Assembly (NCBI GenBank): GCA_916610825.1
Contig: OU744450.1
Coordinates: 23,993,338-24,057,337 of the forward strand
Source: Haliclystus octoradiatus
Lineage: Eukaryota; Cnidaria; Staurozoa; Stauromedusae; Haliclystidae
DNA length: 64,000 nt
Direction: 5' to 3'
In this document: positions 44,901-53,504 of the stretch, piece after piece
How the letters are laid out: the number at the start of each line of letters is the position of its first letter
Position numbering within the stretch: the stretch's first letter is position 1
The notes under the pieces: model-generated
Databases searched by the model: none
Told to the model about the DNA's origin: nothing
Seen by the model: only the letters and a program-made list of their open reading frames with translations
Program-made: the position numbers and the translations under genes

Positions 44901-47900
44901 CCACCTGTCTATAGTGGTCATTCTTGGTATGTCTAAATTAGTGTTTTCTTTTGAATCAAACCTGTATATAAAGGCCACCTGTCTATAATGGTCATATATA
45001 TACCACTCGTAGCTGCCTGTTATATACAGGTTTCACAATACATGAATAGTTCATGAACATTAAATGTCCTGTTTCTTTACAAATTGGTCTATTTTACCAT
45101 CATAAACTGTTTTTTGTCAGAGTTGCTTTTTTATCAAAATTGCTAACCTCTATTTTATTTACCAGTATGCATTGCTTCTGGCGGTTCATCTATAATGGTG
45201 ATGTGGAGAAAGGCATGAAATATTCAAAAGAGTTAATGAATTCATGTCCTGTTCAAGCATTGTTTAGTAACATTGGGCATCTTACATATCAATCATTTCA
45301 ATCAATGGCCGATAATCTGTTTTGTCCTGGAAAGTTCTGTTTTCTTGATCCTGGTTATTTTTTCACAGGTAATTTATTAAATAATTCACATCTGCTTCAA
45401 TTTTTTTCGACATCCCATTTGATAAAATACCGCAAAAGCTGATTTTTTTATTCATTTTTACGGTTTTTTGTATCTATTCTATCTGGCAGATTCTCTAAAT
45501 CGACTTCAGATAAACTAGCTAATCTATTCGATGCATTATGAATTCAACTATTTTCAATATAAGTGAACAAATAAGAACGCTGAGGCTTAAATTCTGGAAA
45601 ATTTAAAAGGCAGCTATAGTGTAAGCCTACATATCTCAGTTTGAGACACAACGGATTTAGATAGAACTTACTTTCTATCCGTATCCGTATTCTATTCTTT
45701 GGTTTCAAAAATGGGACACAAGAATCTCCAAAATACCATGTTCAACATCAATTGTGATGAGGGAAGAGTCGCGCTGTGCAAAAACGCAACAATGACGTGT
45801 ATAGATAGAAAAACTTCATAGTGTCCCAAATGGGGATATATACACTTTAAGAATGTTCAGATGCTCCATTTTGAAGGTATTAATTTATACGATAAAGATA
45901 TTGAGTTGAGGGCTGACATCCCAAGTTATTTCACGATACAAAACATTATGAAAAGATACTACTCTCCCATAGCCCCGTCGAAACATCTTCTTCGGTTGCC
46001 AGTGAAGGATGTCATGCAGCGGTTGAGGGGCATACGTCTTTGATCTTTCGATGTGACCTAACAAAGACATCTGACGCTGGTGAGCAATAGCAGAGGCAGA
46101 AGGGGAAATTTTTCTAAGTTTAGCAGTAGACAGTAAGTTGGGCCAATGTATTCCTAAAGCATGCCGAAGCATGGCGTCATAAGCTGAGTCAAGTAGGGTC
46201 AATAGTGAGGTTGATAGAACCCACGCTTCAGATGCATATAATAGAATATGCTCATTCTGATCAACCTTCATGGACTGTTCACACACATAACACAAACAAA
46301 CACACAGAACTGTCGGTACATGAAAAAATTTTCATGAACAGAATATAATTACAATGAAATTTGGCAATAATAAATCCAGCTTTAGCGATATTCTGTCCAT
46401 AACAGTAGGTAAAAAATCCAATACTGAATAATTTACGGTCAAACTTTACTAAATACGTACTGCTGTTTACCAATTCTGCCAAAAACCTGTCAAATGTTTT
46501 TTGCCCTAGCAAACCTATAATGCAGAATTCAATTGTCAATTCTTTTTCCATTAATGCTATTTTTCATTAACAATCATTAGAACACTTATAAACAGTTGAT
46601 TATCCAGGTATGTTCATCAGAGCTTGATGATCCTGTTGCCTTTTAAAATCATGAGTTTAATAGCCTAATTGCTATACTTTGATAGAAATATTCCTGCCAA
46701 AAACAGTTCAGGATTTCATAAACAGTTCATGAACAGTTCATGAACTTCATGAACTTCATGAACTTCTGAACTACTTTTCACAGGGGAGGTGCTGGCCCTA
46801 GGCCTGCTTGGTATATTATTTACTTTATTATGTAGATTAGAGATAGTTAATAAACATCAATAAATGTATTGCTAATTCATTAACGCTGTTTCACATTATA
46901 AAGTAAATTATTTTCAGCACTATCTAATCTCAGCAATACCTAATCTTTTAAATTAGAATCATAATTTTTGTTTTTTTTACAGATTTAAATGACGATGTTA
47001 TCAATTTAGCTGTTGATACGTTTTCTAATTTGACACCAGAACACAATGCCTACAGTGTTGGATATATAGTACCACTTGGAAGTGCTGTTTCTGAAGTGCC
47101 AGAAAAGACAGCACCCTTCCTTTTACGAAAGTCCAGGTACATTCAAACCTGTTATAACTATCACATCTATAAAGCAGCCACCTGTCTATAATGGTCACTC
47201 TTGCAATGTCTAAAATAGTATTTTCTATTGAATCAAACCTGTATATGAAGGCCACCTGTCTATAATGGTCAATTTGTCTACCTCTCGTAGCTGGGCGTTA
47301 TATACAGGTTTCACTGTATGTTGAATATCCTTCAAAATTTTGAATGACATTTAATCATTCATTTTTCAGTGTTCAGTTTAAAATAAAAGTATTTACAGGG
47401 GAGATGATACATAGTTACAGGTATAGTTGAATATAACGTTGTAAGAGCATTAAAAAGAAACATAACTATCAATTTTCCATGCATAAAACTATTTACACAC
47501 AATCACAGTTTTGTATTTATAAGGTATTTTGATTTTCAAGTAAGTTGAAATCCATGCACTTCATTCTCCGCTTGAATATTGCAAGGCTGATTTTAATATA
47601 GATTGCACATCAAAACAGACTGATTTCAAAAATAAATCTTGGGGTTAATATGCAGATTAATTTGCTTTAGCCTACCAGAATATTATGGTTTTGTGGGATA
47701 AATTATTCGCTCAGATCCTGTTTAAATATTGTTTCGTACATCATAATCCATAACTAGAAGGCTATTGTTTAGTTAATTAAGTTTCATGTTTAAGACGCAT
47801 TATATAAAGTTTAACGCATGCGCACAACCCTTTGTAAATATTTCAGTATAAAAACTATGCACATCAATATATTTTCTTTGTCAGATGTAAGTTGCGAGAG

Positions 47901-48400
47901 ACAGACTGTTTTAGATAACGTTAAAATAAATATTCATTTACACAATTAAAAGTTACTGTTTAATATAGTCTTGAAAGAAATCAAGTATTATATGTTGTTT
48001 ATTGTTATGCTGAACTGATATTCTCTTTGTGTCAAATGCTCTGTCCGAAAGATTGATTGAAGTGAATCGGAGAGTCCGATAGAAATATTCTCAATCATAA
48101 TACCTACATACATGTGTAATTTCTTTATTTCCCTCTCTCGTTAGATATTGGGTAGGTACCGTTGGTACATCATCTACTCTTGGTCAATACGAAACTATGC
48201 AAAAGATGATATGTCAAGGTACATCTACAATTGAACTGTTAGCAGATAAAATTATGCCAGAAAAAGCGGCTGCAATAGCTGATAAATTAGCTCTTATCAA
48301 AAGACAATATGATCCTAACAATATTTTTCGACATTGTGCTGTTAACATTATTCCAGCTGGTAATAATATTGATGAAAGGGAGACTAGAGAATCAAAATAG
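35938..48400 (+). CDS. FAD-linked oxidase (PCMH FAD-binding domain, berberine-bridge-type C-terminus)
   Basis: Eight exons: 35938-36144, 38357-38467, 39848-40028, 40637-40730, 44053-44229, 45166-45368, 46983-47136 and 48145-48400. All are in phase, giving 460 residues. The FAD-binding part has VRSGGNGNYS (75-84), VQSGARIGDIDAATTAHNLATPLGTASFIGAGG and YGFAIDNILE. The C-terminal BBE segment ends with the typical YDPNNIF motif. The family oxidises diverse alcohols, sugars or ring compounds with FAD; no substrate can be assigned. The His normally carrying FAD (GGH) is Asn79 here, and the usual second-anchor Cys is absent near GAGG, so FAD is probably not bicovalently bound. No signal peptide is evident, so it may be intracellular. 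Introns are large and full of repeats. An AATAAA lies at 48502-48507. Confidence 0.9.
36247..36347. repeat. (GTGA)n-type microsatellite
   Basis: Degenerate GAGTGA/GTGAGTGA repeats with two copies of GAGTGTTTGAGTGACAGAGT, in intron 1 of the FAD oxidase. Confidence 0.8.
38057..38226 (+). mobile_element. MITE family 2 copy
   Basis: CAGTCCGACGGAGGGTTCAG start, AACATTTTCTTCTGAATTTTT interior, and CTACTTTTGTCTGATCTTGG end match the 4481 copy over about 170 bases. It lies in intron 1 of the FAD oxidase. Confidence 0.7.
39020..39355 (-). mobile_element. Possible solo LTR or terminal fragment of a retroelement
   Basis: On the minus strand this is a T/G-rich stretch opening near TGGTAACACGTCTTCCTGG, with AATAAAGACGTGTTTATATT near its end and a short downstream tail, the layout of an LTR with a polyadenylation site. 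Neither a TG...CA end pair nor a target duplication could be fixed, and no second copy is present. Confidence 0.25.
39580..39726 (+). other. Unassigned exon-like open segment in the FAD oxidase intron
   Basis: A 147-nt open segment bounded by ACATTACAG and GTAAAT, phase 0 on both sides, so it could be inserted in frame between FAD oxidase exons 2 and 3. It encodes 49 mostly charged, helix-prone residues (for example QQTQLYSEIARGERERLRG). If the donor is not used, the frame closes at TAA (39745-39747), which is overlapped by AATAAA, so it could instead be a terminal exon. I do not recognise the peptide, and it does not fit the conserved FAD domain, so it is not counted in the main gene model. 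Confidence 0.3.
40427..40554 (-). mobile_element. GTTCATGAAC-family element
   Basis: Units AGTTCATGGACGTTAAATGG and GTTCATGAACTCCTGAACTG, ending in the family terminus CTGTTTTTCGCAGG. It lies just before FAD oxidase exon 4. Confidence 0.75.
40803..40970. mobile_element. MITE with CAGTCAAACTTGCTTAATA end
   Basis: Starts GCAGTCAAACTTGCTTAATA and ends GATATTAAAGAAGCTTGACT, its approximate reverse complement. A second copy at about 50806-51165 is split by a SINE. Confidence 0.6.
41160..42430. repeat. Diverged tandem duplication in a FAD oxidase intron
   Basis: Segment 41262-41440 recurs at about 41850-42035 (shared TTAACCAGAGG, GTACATRTGGC, TTTCTCAGACTGAAGCGCTA), and the following stretches also match in order (GTAAACAAACCCACG / GTGAACAAACCCGCA; CATCGACAACAAATTA / CAGTGACAATAATAAATTA). 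The unit is about 590-700 bases. No coding sense. Confidence 0.7.
43117..43294 (+). mobile_element. MITE family 1, full-length copy
   Basis: GCAGTCAAACCTGTTATTGC start and ACAGGTTTCACTGTA end, 178 bases, in FAD oxidase intron 4. Confidence 0.85.
43330..44031. mobile_element. Longer element with family 2 ends (CAGGGTCCGACAAA)
   Basis: TCAGGGTCCGACAAAACC at the left and GTTTGTCGGACCCTGA at the right are inverted ends about 700 bases apart. GGTTTCCGGAAGGCTAGACG and CAGGTTTCCGAAAGGCAAAA recur just inside each end. This may be a longer relative of the 170-bp family 2 MITEs. The 110-codon ORF inside (43507-43839) has no recognisable match. Confidence 0.6.
44880..45041 (+). mobile_element. MITE family 1, full-length copy
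   Basis: TAGTCAAACCTGTTATAACG start, CTGTTATATACAGGTTTCAC end, in FAD oxidase intron 5. A GTTCATGAAC-family fragment follows at 45042-45115. Confidence 0.8.
45885..46262 (-). mobile_element. LINE ORF2 C-terminal fragment
   Basis: The minus-strand translation reads LLYASEAWVLSTSLLTLLD, AMLRHALGIHWPN, HQRQMSLLGHIERS, LHDILHWQP, RRGYGR. This is the typical region after the reverse-transcriptase core in many non-LTR retrotransposons (YGSETW..L..LD..MLR..LGI.W...LGH..R...RRG.GR). The catalytic core is absent, so it is a truncated relic inside FAD oxidase intron 6. Confidence 0.8.
46692..46784. mobile_element. Minimal GTTCATGAAC-family element (both ends present)
   Basis: TCCTGCCAAAAACAGTTCAG at the left and TGAACTACTTTTCACAGGG at the right are inverted ends, with GTTCATGAAC and three CTTCATGAA units between them. 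At about 93 bases it is the shortest complete copy seen. Confidence 0.75.
47138..47320 (+). mobile_element. MITE family 1 copy abutting a splice donor
   Basis: TACATTCAAACCTGTTATAA start and ATATACAGGTTTCACTGTA end. Its first base is the T of the GT donor that ends FAD oxidase exon 7 at 47136. Confidence 0.85.
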
Positions 48401-48789
48401 TAACTTGTTATTAATGCTCAAATCATTTTTTTTTATCAAATACGTTTTCTTACAGGAAACAATTATACACTAATATCAATTATATAGAAAAACAACTAGA
48501 AAATAAATTGCCTCATTAATGTGCAACATATATAGAAGTAGAAAATAACTAACAACATGTTAGATGCTTCATAATAATTATAGGAGATATTTTTTAAATA
48601 TTTAGCAAAAGCTTGAATAAATAGACATTTTCCAAATTTTATTTCTTGCCAAATCAGTAGATGATTCTTCAAATGCTCTTTATTGCGGTAAATCCTTACT
48701 TGTCTGCGCAAATTTGTAGAGACTATAACTGTCTTGTACAAAGTAAATTTACATAATTAATTCAATTTTTAAATTGCTGATAGTTATTT
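48401..48789. other. Tail-to-tail 3' UTR region, FAD oxidase and Sel1-MYND genes
   Basis: AT-rich, with AATAAA at 48502-48507 for the plus-strand gene and a reversed AATAAA at 48679-48684 for the minus-strand gene. The two 3' UTRs may overlap. No exon or repeat seen. Confidence 0.5.
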
Positions 48790-51700
48790 CTAACACATTC
48801 TTTGATTATATATAATATCACAAACTTTTTTGTGTTCTTTCCAATCTAACTTTTGACATTGTTTCGAACAATATTTTTCACCACATCGTGAACATCTTTT
48901 AAATGTTTCTCCTTCATTTTCTCGTCTTTTACAATTTTCACATTTTGGATTTGGTAACGGTGCGTTTTTCATTTCATAATCAGATAACATTGTGAAATCC
49001 CCTCCACAAATATTCATAAATTCTGAAAATGAACAAAAATTAATATGTCACAACATTTACACAAATATCATTTCCTTAATTTGATTATTAATTTGTTTTG
49101 TTCAACTGTTCTCTCAATAAATGCTGTTCATAAACGTAAATGGCCCAATTTTCATGACTGTTCATGAAAAATTTCATGAAAAACAATTTAAATGTTCACC
49201 TTCAGAAATGCTACAATTTTGTATAAACAGGAAACAGTGCAAAACGCAAAAAAACAATGCAAAACGTGAAATCTAATTTGATTGGTAGAGAGAGCAACGG
49301 AACTCAAAATAAAACAATCACAACACCATTTACAAAAGCAGCAGGGATGTAAACCTGTCTGTCACAGATGCTTCTGAACTGCAATATGATTGACAAAATT
49401 AAACATATATTCTCAGTAAGAAACAAAAAAGGAACTATAAGTAAGCAAGTACAAGTAAGTACAAATTTAAACGTCTTCAAAATAAGAAAAAGAAATTCAA
49501 CACAAGCCAACAACAGCCAACATCGGGATAATTTGGCTTTTTAATTCAAACGTTCTATTCTAGAATTCCAGAAGGTTGAACCTACTTTCAGATCTGATGA
49601 TTCTTGCTAAGGCTTTCATCTATCCATATTAAAAATAATTTTGAAAATTGGCTCAATTTATAATACAAAAGAACAATCCAGATTGTATATCAAAAACTAG
49701 TTGTGGCATGGAAAAGAATTGCTTGTTCCGTTTATATACAAGAGTTTTAAATCAATAGAATAAATAGCTCACCTCCAAAATGGCATTCTGGGTCTGGCTT
49801 GCTTCCAGGCACTTTTCTAATTGAAACTCCAAAACCAAATTTCTCCAATACATCTCTCCACTGTGAATAGCGTTTTGGTTTGTCTTCTTCATTTAAATTA
49901 TCAATATAAAATGTCATACGATCCCAGTTATCATCGCTAGCTTTCTGTGATGTGTCTATTGATAAAAAATTTAGATACACTCAAACCTGTTATAACGGTC
50001 ACCTCTATACATCGACCACCTGTCTATAGTGGTCACTCTTGCAATGTCTAAAATAGTATTTTCTATTGAATCAAAACTGTATATAAAGGCCACCTATCTA
50101 TATGGTCAATTTATCTACCTCTGGTAGCTGGCTGTTATATACAGGTTTCACTGTAGCTGGAAAAGTATTGAACAATTTCAAGTCCCTTCTTCTAAAGGGT
50201 GAACTTATCTCTCCAAAATTAAGTAACGCATATCAAAATATATCATTACTACAACATCAGCAGCCCTGTTATGAGTAGATGCAAGCTTAGAACAATGTTG
50301 ATTTGCTAATTTTCTGTAACGTAGCCTTCTACACAGACCAAGCGTTCAAGACTCTAGTTTTACATGTACCGTGAAACCTGTATATAACAGCCAGCTATGA
50401 GACGGAGATAATTGGCTGTTATATGCAGGTGGCCTTTATATATAGGGTTGATTCAATAGAAAGTACTATTTAAGATATTTTAGGTGTCCACTGTAGATAT
50501 GTGGTCACTGTATAGAGGTGACCATTTGGACTGTAATACTCTCTGGCTCTCAGTTTTGGGGGGCATGTTCTTTCATAGAAATTATCTCTTGGATATATTG
50601 TTTAAAACCAAACTGCCGTGTTTCGATTGAACATGGCAATGGTCAGAGCAATGAAGAAAACATGTTATTACGTTATGTCGTTAAAAATTGTTTTGATATA
50701 ATCAAAAAGGTTTTCGTTCAAATGTAAATGCTATTTACGGTAAAATCATAATGACACCTACACTAGCATTGCAAATTGAATCATGAAATAAATCTAACTC
50801 AAGTCAAACTGGCCTAATACCCCCCATTCCTGGTACAAGTGGAAAGCGAGACGTTAAGCGAGGTGGGATATTAAGCAAGGGAGTTGTATGAGGGTTTGTA
50901 TGTAGAATGGAAAATAGAAATCAGTTTTTTATTTATTTATCATTTTACCGCAAGTCGGGTAAGCTAGTAGCTTTTTGTCACCTTTGCACCCTTCCTGAAG
51001 TCAACCAATTTGCGTCCACCAAGGATTGAACTCAATACCCTACGGGCCGACGTTCAATGCCCTAACTACTACACCAAGGCCTCATTATAGGGTATTAAGC
51101 AAGCCAGGGCGTTACAAAAGAGGATATTAACCAAATTCGATTACATTGCATTTCCACGTGAATTGACAGCAAACTTACAAGGATCAAGTTGTTCCAGCAT
51201 TTGTAACATATTTGCCATGTTATCTGGCAAGCAACTTGGCTCATTTTTTTTTGCTTTCTGAAACCATCTATTTGCCTCTGAATTGTTCTTTGTTGTTCCT
51301 TTGCCTTCTAAATACATTTGACCAACCTAGGAAGATAAGTTCTATATTTAACAAATGTGTACCGCTCTGCATCAACACATACCCCTCTATTGTACTGTAA
51401 CAAAGATAAATAAATATCCAGTAGACAGACATTTGTCTGTAAGAGAGTATTCCCTCTGGACCATCCCAACCACCATCATAAGTAAGTAATTATGACGGTG
51501 TTGCCCTAACAGAAGGACCCATACCACTCTTCTATTGTAGAGTAGTGGCTCTTTTCGCTAAGAGCAGCGATATTAATCTCAGCCGTGGCACTGCAGATCA
51601 ATTACAACATATTTCACAGCGGATGGGCCTCAATTATCAATGCGCAACAATGCGCAATAGCTATTAGCTACTCACAATGCAATTCCTTCTAAACCATTCT

Positions 51701-53030
51701 ATCTGCCATCGTAAGATGGTACTCATTTGATGTCTTAGATAAAGTCAAGGCTGAGTTGACCTTTGGGGATTTGAACCATAGTTGATCAGATATGATCCGA
51801 TCTGAAGTTAGGTTGCTCTGCCATTTGAGCTAATCCTCTGTTCCCCGACTATTAAAATCCAGAAAACACCATTAACTATGCATCACTCGAGATAACTGAT
51901 ATATACAGTCGGACAGTCCCATAGGCGGTATCGCATAAATCTTCACTTTGCATCATTACCTTCATCATAGTCTTGTATTGGTTATTTTCTGGCCATCCAT
52001 CACTTTTGTCCTCCGCAGCCTGTTTATATAATCTAAAGGCCTTTTTGTCATCAACTTTTGCTCCACCCCAACCATTTTCATAGAATCGTGCAAGATTAAA
52101 AATTGCTATACCAAGTCCCTGTGCAGCACTCTTTTCAAAAAGCTCTTTAGCCCGATTCAAATTTTTTTGAGTTCCAGGACGGTTTCCTTCAAGAAACCTA
52201 AAAGCATATAAAAATTACATTTTTTAACCAATTTATTATCGGTGTTAGTTAGTTTAGTGGCGCAAACAGAGCTGAGCTAAATTTATGAAATCATGTTTAT
52301 GTTCAAAATTATCTGTCTGATTTCAATAGATATTTTTTCTTTTTCGAATAAATGTATCTTACTGTGAAACTATGTTGTAATGTTTTGAAAGCCAGGGGTA
52401 GCACAAGAGTGGGACAGGAGGTGTTGAATTTTCGACGTTAAACTTGCTGGCGTAATAGCCAACCACATCACTAATTGCAACATAAGTCTAGTGGTCATAA
52501 TTTTGTCTGTATGCCCGCAGTGTCTTAGGTTTCATTTCTAGCAGAGTAGTATTGGTTGGCGTCAGGAAGGACATCCAATCATAAACACTCCACTAATACC
52601 AACAACTCAGTCAGCCAATTCGATAAAAGAAGGCGAAAGCTTACTAGATTTGAGGGAAACCAACCTAGAAGAGGGGTTTATTTTATTTAAAATATTTGAA
52701 AAGCCTCTTGAAGAAGTACCCAAAATTTCCCCGACAGTCACATTTTATTCCCTACGAGCGGGCCGAGTAACCTCGACAGGAGGGCTGTATCCCCTCCATG
52801 CACCTTCTCCGGTGCCACCAAATCTGTCATCCTCCCATAAGTGCAAACATAGCGAACGTCACTCACCACAATGCATAGTTGAACTGTGCCATAGCGTGTC
52901 CAATGTTGCAAGCTTTCTCATACACCTGCTTTGCATCTTTGAACTTTCGCACATTATATTCCAGATCTGTAGCTAATTCAAATTCCAATTCCCCTTTAAG
53001 GAGGGATGTCTTTGGAGCAAAATGAGGCAT
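48790..53030 (-). CDS. Sel1-repeat protein with C-terminal MYND zinc finger
   Basis: Five minus-strand exons: 53030-52867, 52197-51960, 51326-51179, 49955-49773 and 49022-48790. Phases 2, 0, 1, 1 close, giving 321 residues. An in-frame TGA lies nine bases before the ATG, which fixes the start. The N-terminal half shows about three Sel1-type helical repeats (AKQVYEKACNIGHAMAQFNYA, AKELFEKSAAQGLGIAIFNLARFYENG, VGQMYLEGKGTTKNNSEANRWFQKA), which usually scaffold protein complexes. The C-terminus is a MYND finger with the full ligand set: Cys272, 275, 288, 291, 296 and 300, His308 and Cys312. MYND fingers bind proline-rich peptides. There is no SET domain, so it is not a SMYD methyltransferase. 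A similar Sel1-MYND order is known in plant F-box proteins; no precise animal ortholog is assigned. It is tail-to-tail with the FAD oxidase (389 bases) and head-to-head with SARDH. Confidence 0.88.
49122..49192. mobile_element. GTTCATGAAC-family fragment
   Basis: CTGTTCATAAACGTAAATGG and GACTGTTCATGAAAAATTTC units, in the last intron of the Sel1-MYND gene. Confidence 0.55.
49977..50155 (+). mobile_element. MITE family 1, full-length copy
   Basis: ACACTCAAACCTGTTATAAC start, ATATACAGGTTTCACTGTAG end. It begins 22 bases from the acceptor of Sel1-MYND exon 4 (49955 on the minus strand). Confidence 0.85.
50369..50535 (-). mobile_element. MITE family 1 copy
   Basis: ACCGTGAAACCTGTATATAA start and a worn end GACCATTTGGACTGTAA. 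Located in the Sel1-MYND intron, opposite in direction to the copy at 49977. Confidence 0.75.
50926..51084 (-). mobile_element. tRNA-derived SINE (minus strand) inside a MITE
   Basis: Read on the minus strand it begins GAGGCCTTGGTGTAGTAGTT (box A-like TGGTGTAGTAGTTAGGGC), has box B GAGTTCAATCC, and ends in an AT-rich tail with AAATAAATAAA. It splits a MITE whose halves lie at about 50806-50925 and 51085-51165. Confidence 0.65.
51480..51849 (-). mobile_element. tRNA-derived SINE-like element with a different head (minus strand)
   Basis: On the minus strand GAGGATTAGCTCAAATGGC gives a box A (TAGCTCAAATGGCAGAGC) and GGTTCAAATCCCC gives a box B about 50 bases later. The body toward 51480 is not recognised and the left edge is a guess. 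Located between exons 2 and 3 of the Sel1-MYND gene. Confidence 0.5.
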
Positions 53031-53504
53031 AACGTATCAAATTTGAAACTTTTAGGATGCACTTCAGTTCAATCTGATCAGGGGAATTCTGCAATCAGAA
53101 GTTCTCATCTGTCTTTGAATCAAAATGTCAACTCACCAGACCACGTGGTTAAGGATTTTTAAGAAACAAATTTCATGGTTTCCGCGGGAAAATTAAGAGG
53201 TCTCGGTATGGATGTTTTGAAATCATCTTGCGTCATATAGTCATTGTCGAACTCGTCAAACAGGTTTATACAGAATCTGTGAGGGGTCTGCTTTGGTTTT
53301 TACGATTGGTCAACCTATCACGTGATGGGAGTCTTTATTGTTTTAGTAGTTCATCGACGAACCAATCAAACCTGTTTTTTTTAGGTTGTTTTGGCCATCG
53401 TATCACAATCATTTACTCAACCCCAACGCTCACTTTTACCATTGCTTTTACGAGAGGACATTCATTGTCGCTATGATTTGAAAGTTTGTCTCTATTTTAT
53501 CACA
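53031..53504. promoter_or_regulatory. Shared head-to-head promoter region, Sel1-MYND (-) and SARDH (+)
   Basis: 474 bases separate the start codons, with no recognised repeat copy. A clear TATA box is not seen for either gene. Confidence 0.45.

Noticed and set aside
45053..45165. Upstream extension of FAD oxidase exon 6
   Set aside because: The frame is open through a GTTCATGAAC-family fragment, but the acceptor ACCAG at 45161-45165 with the correct phase continues the oxidase sequence.
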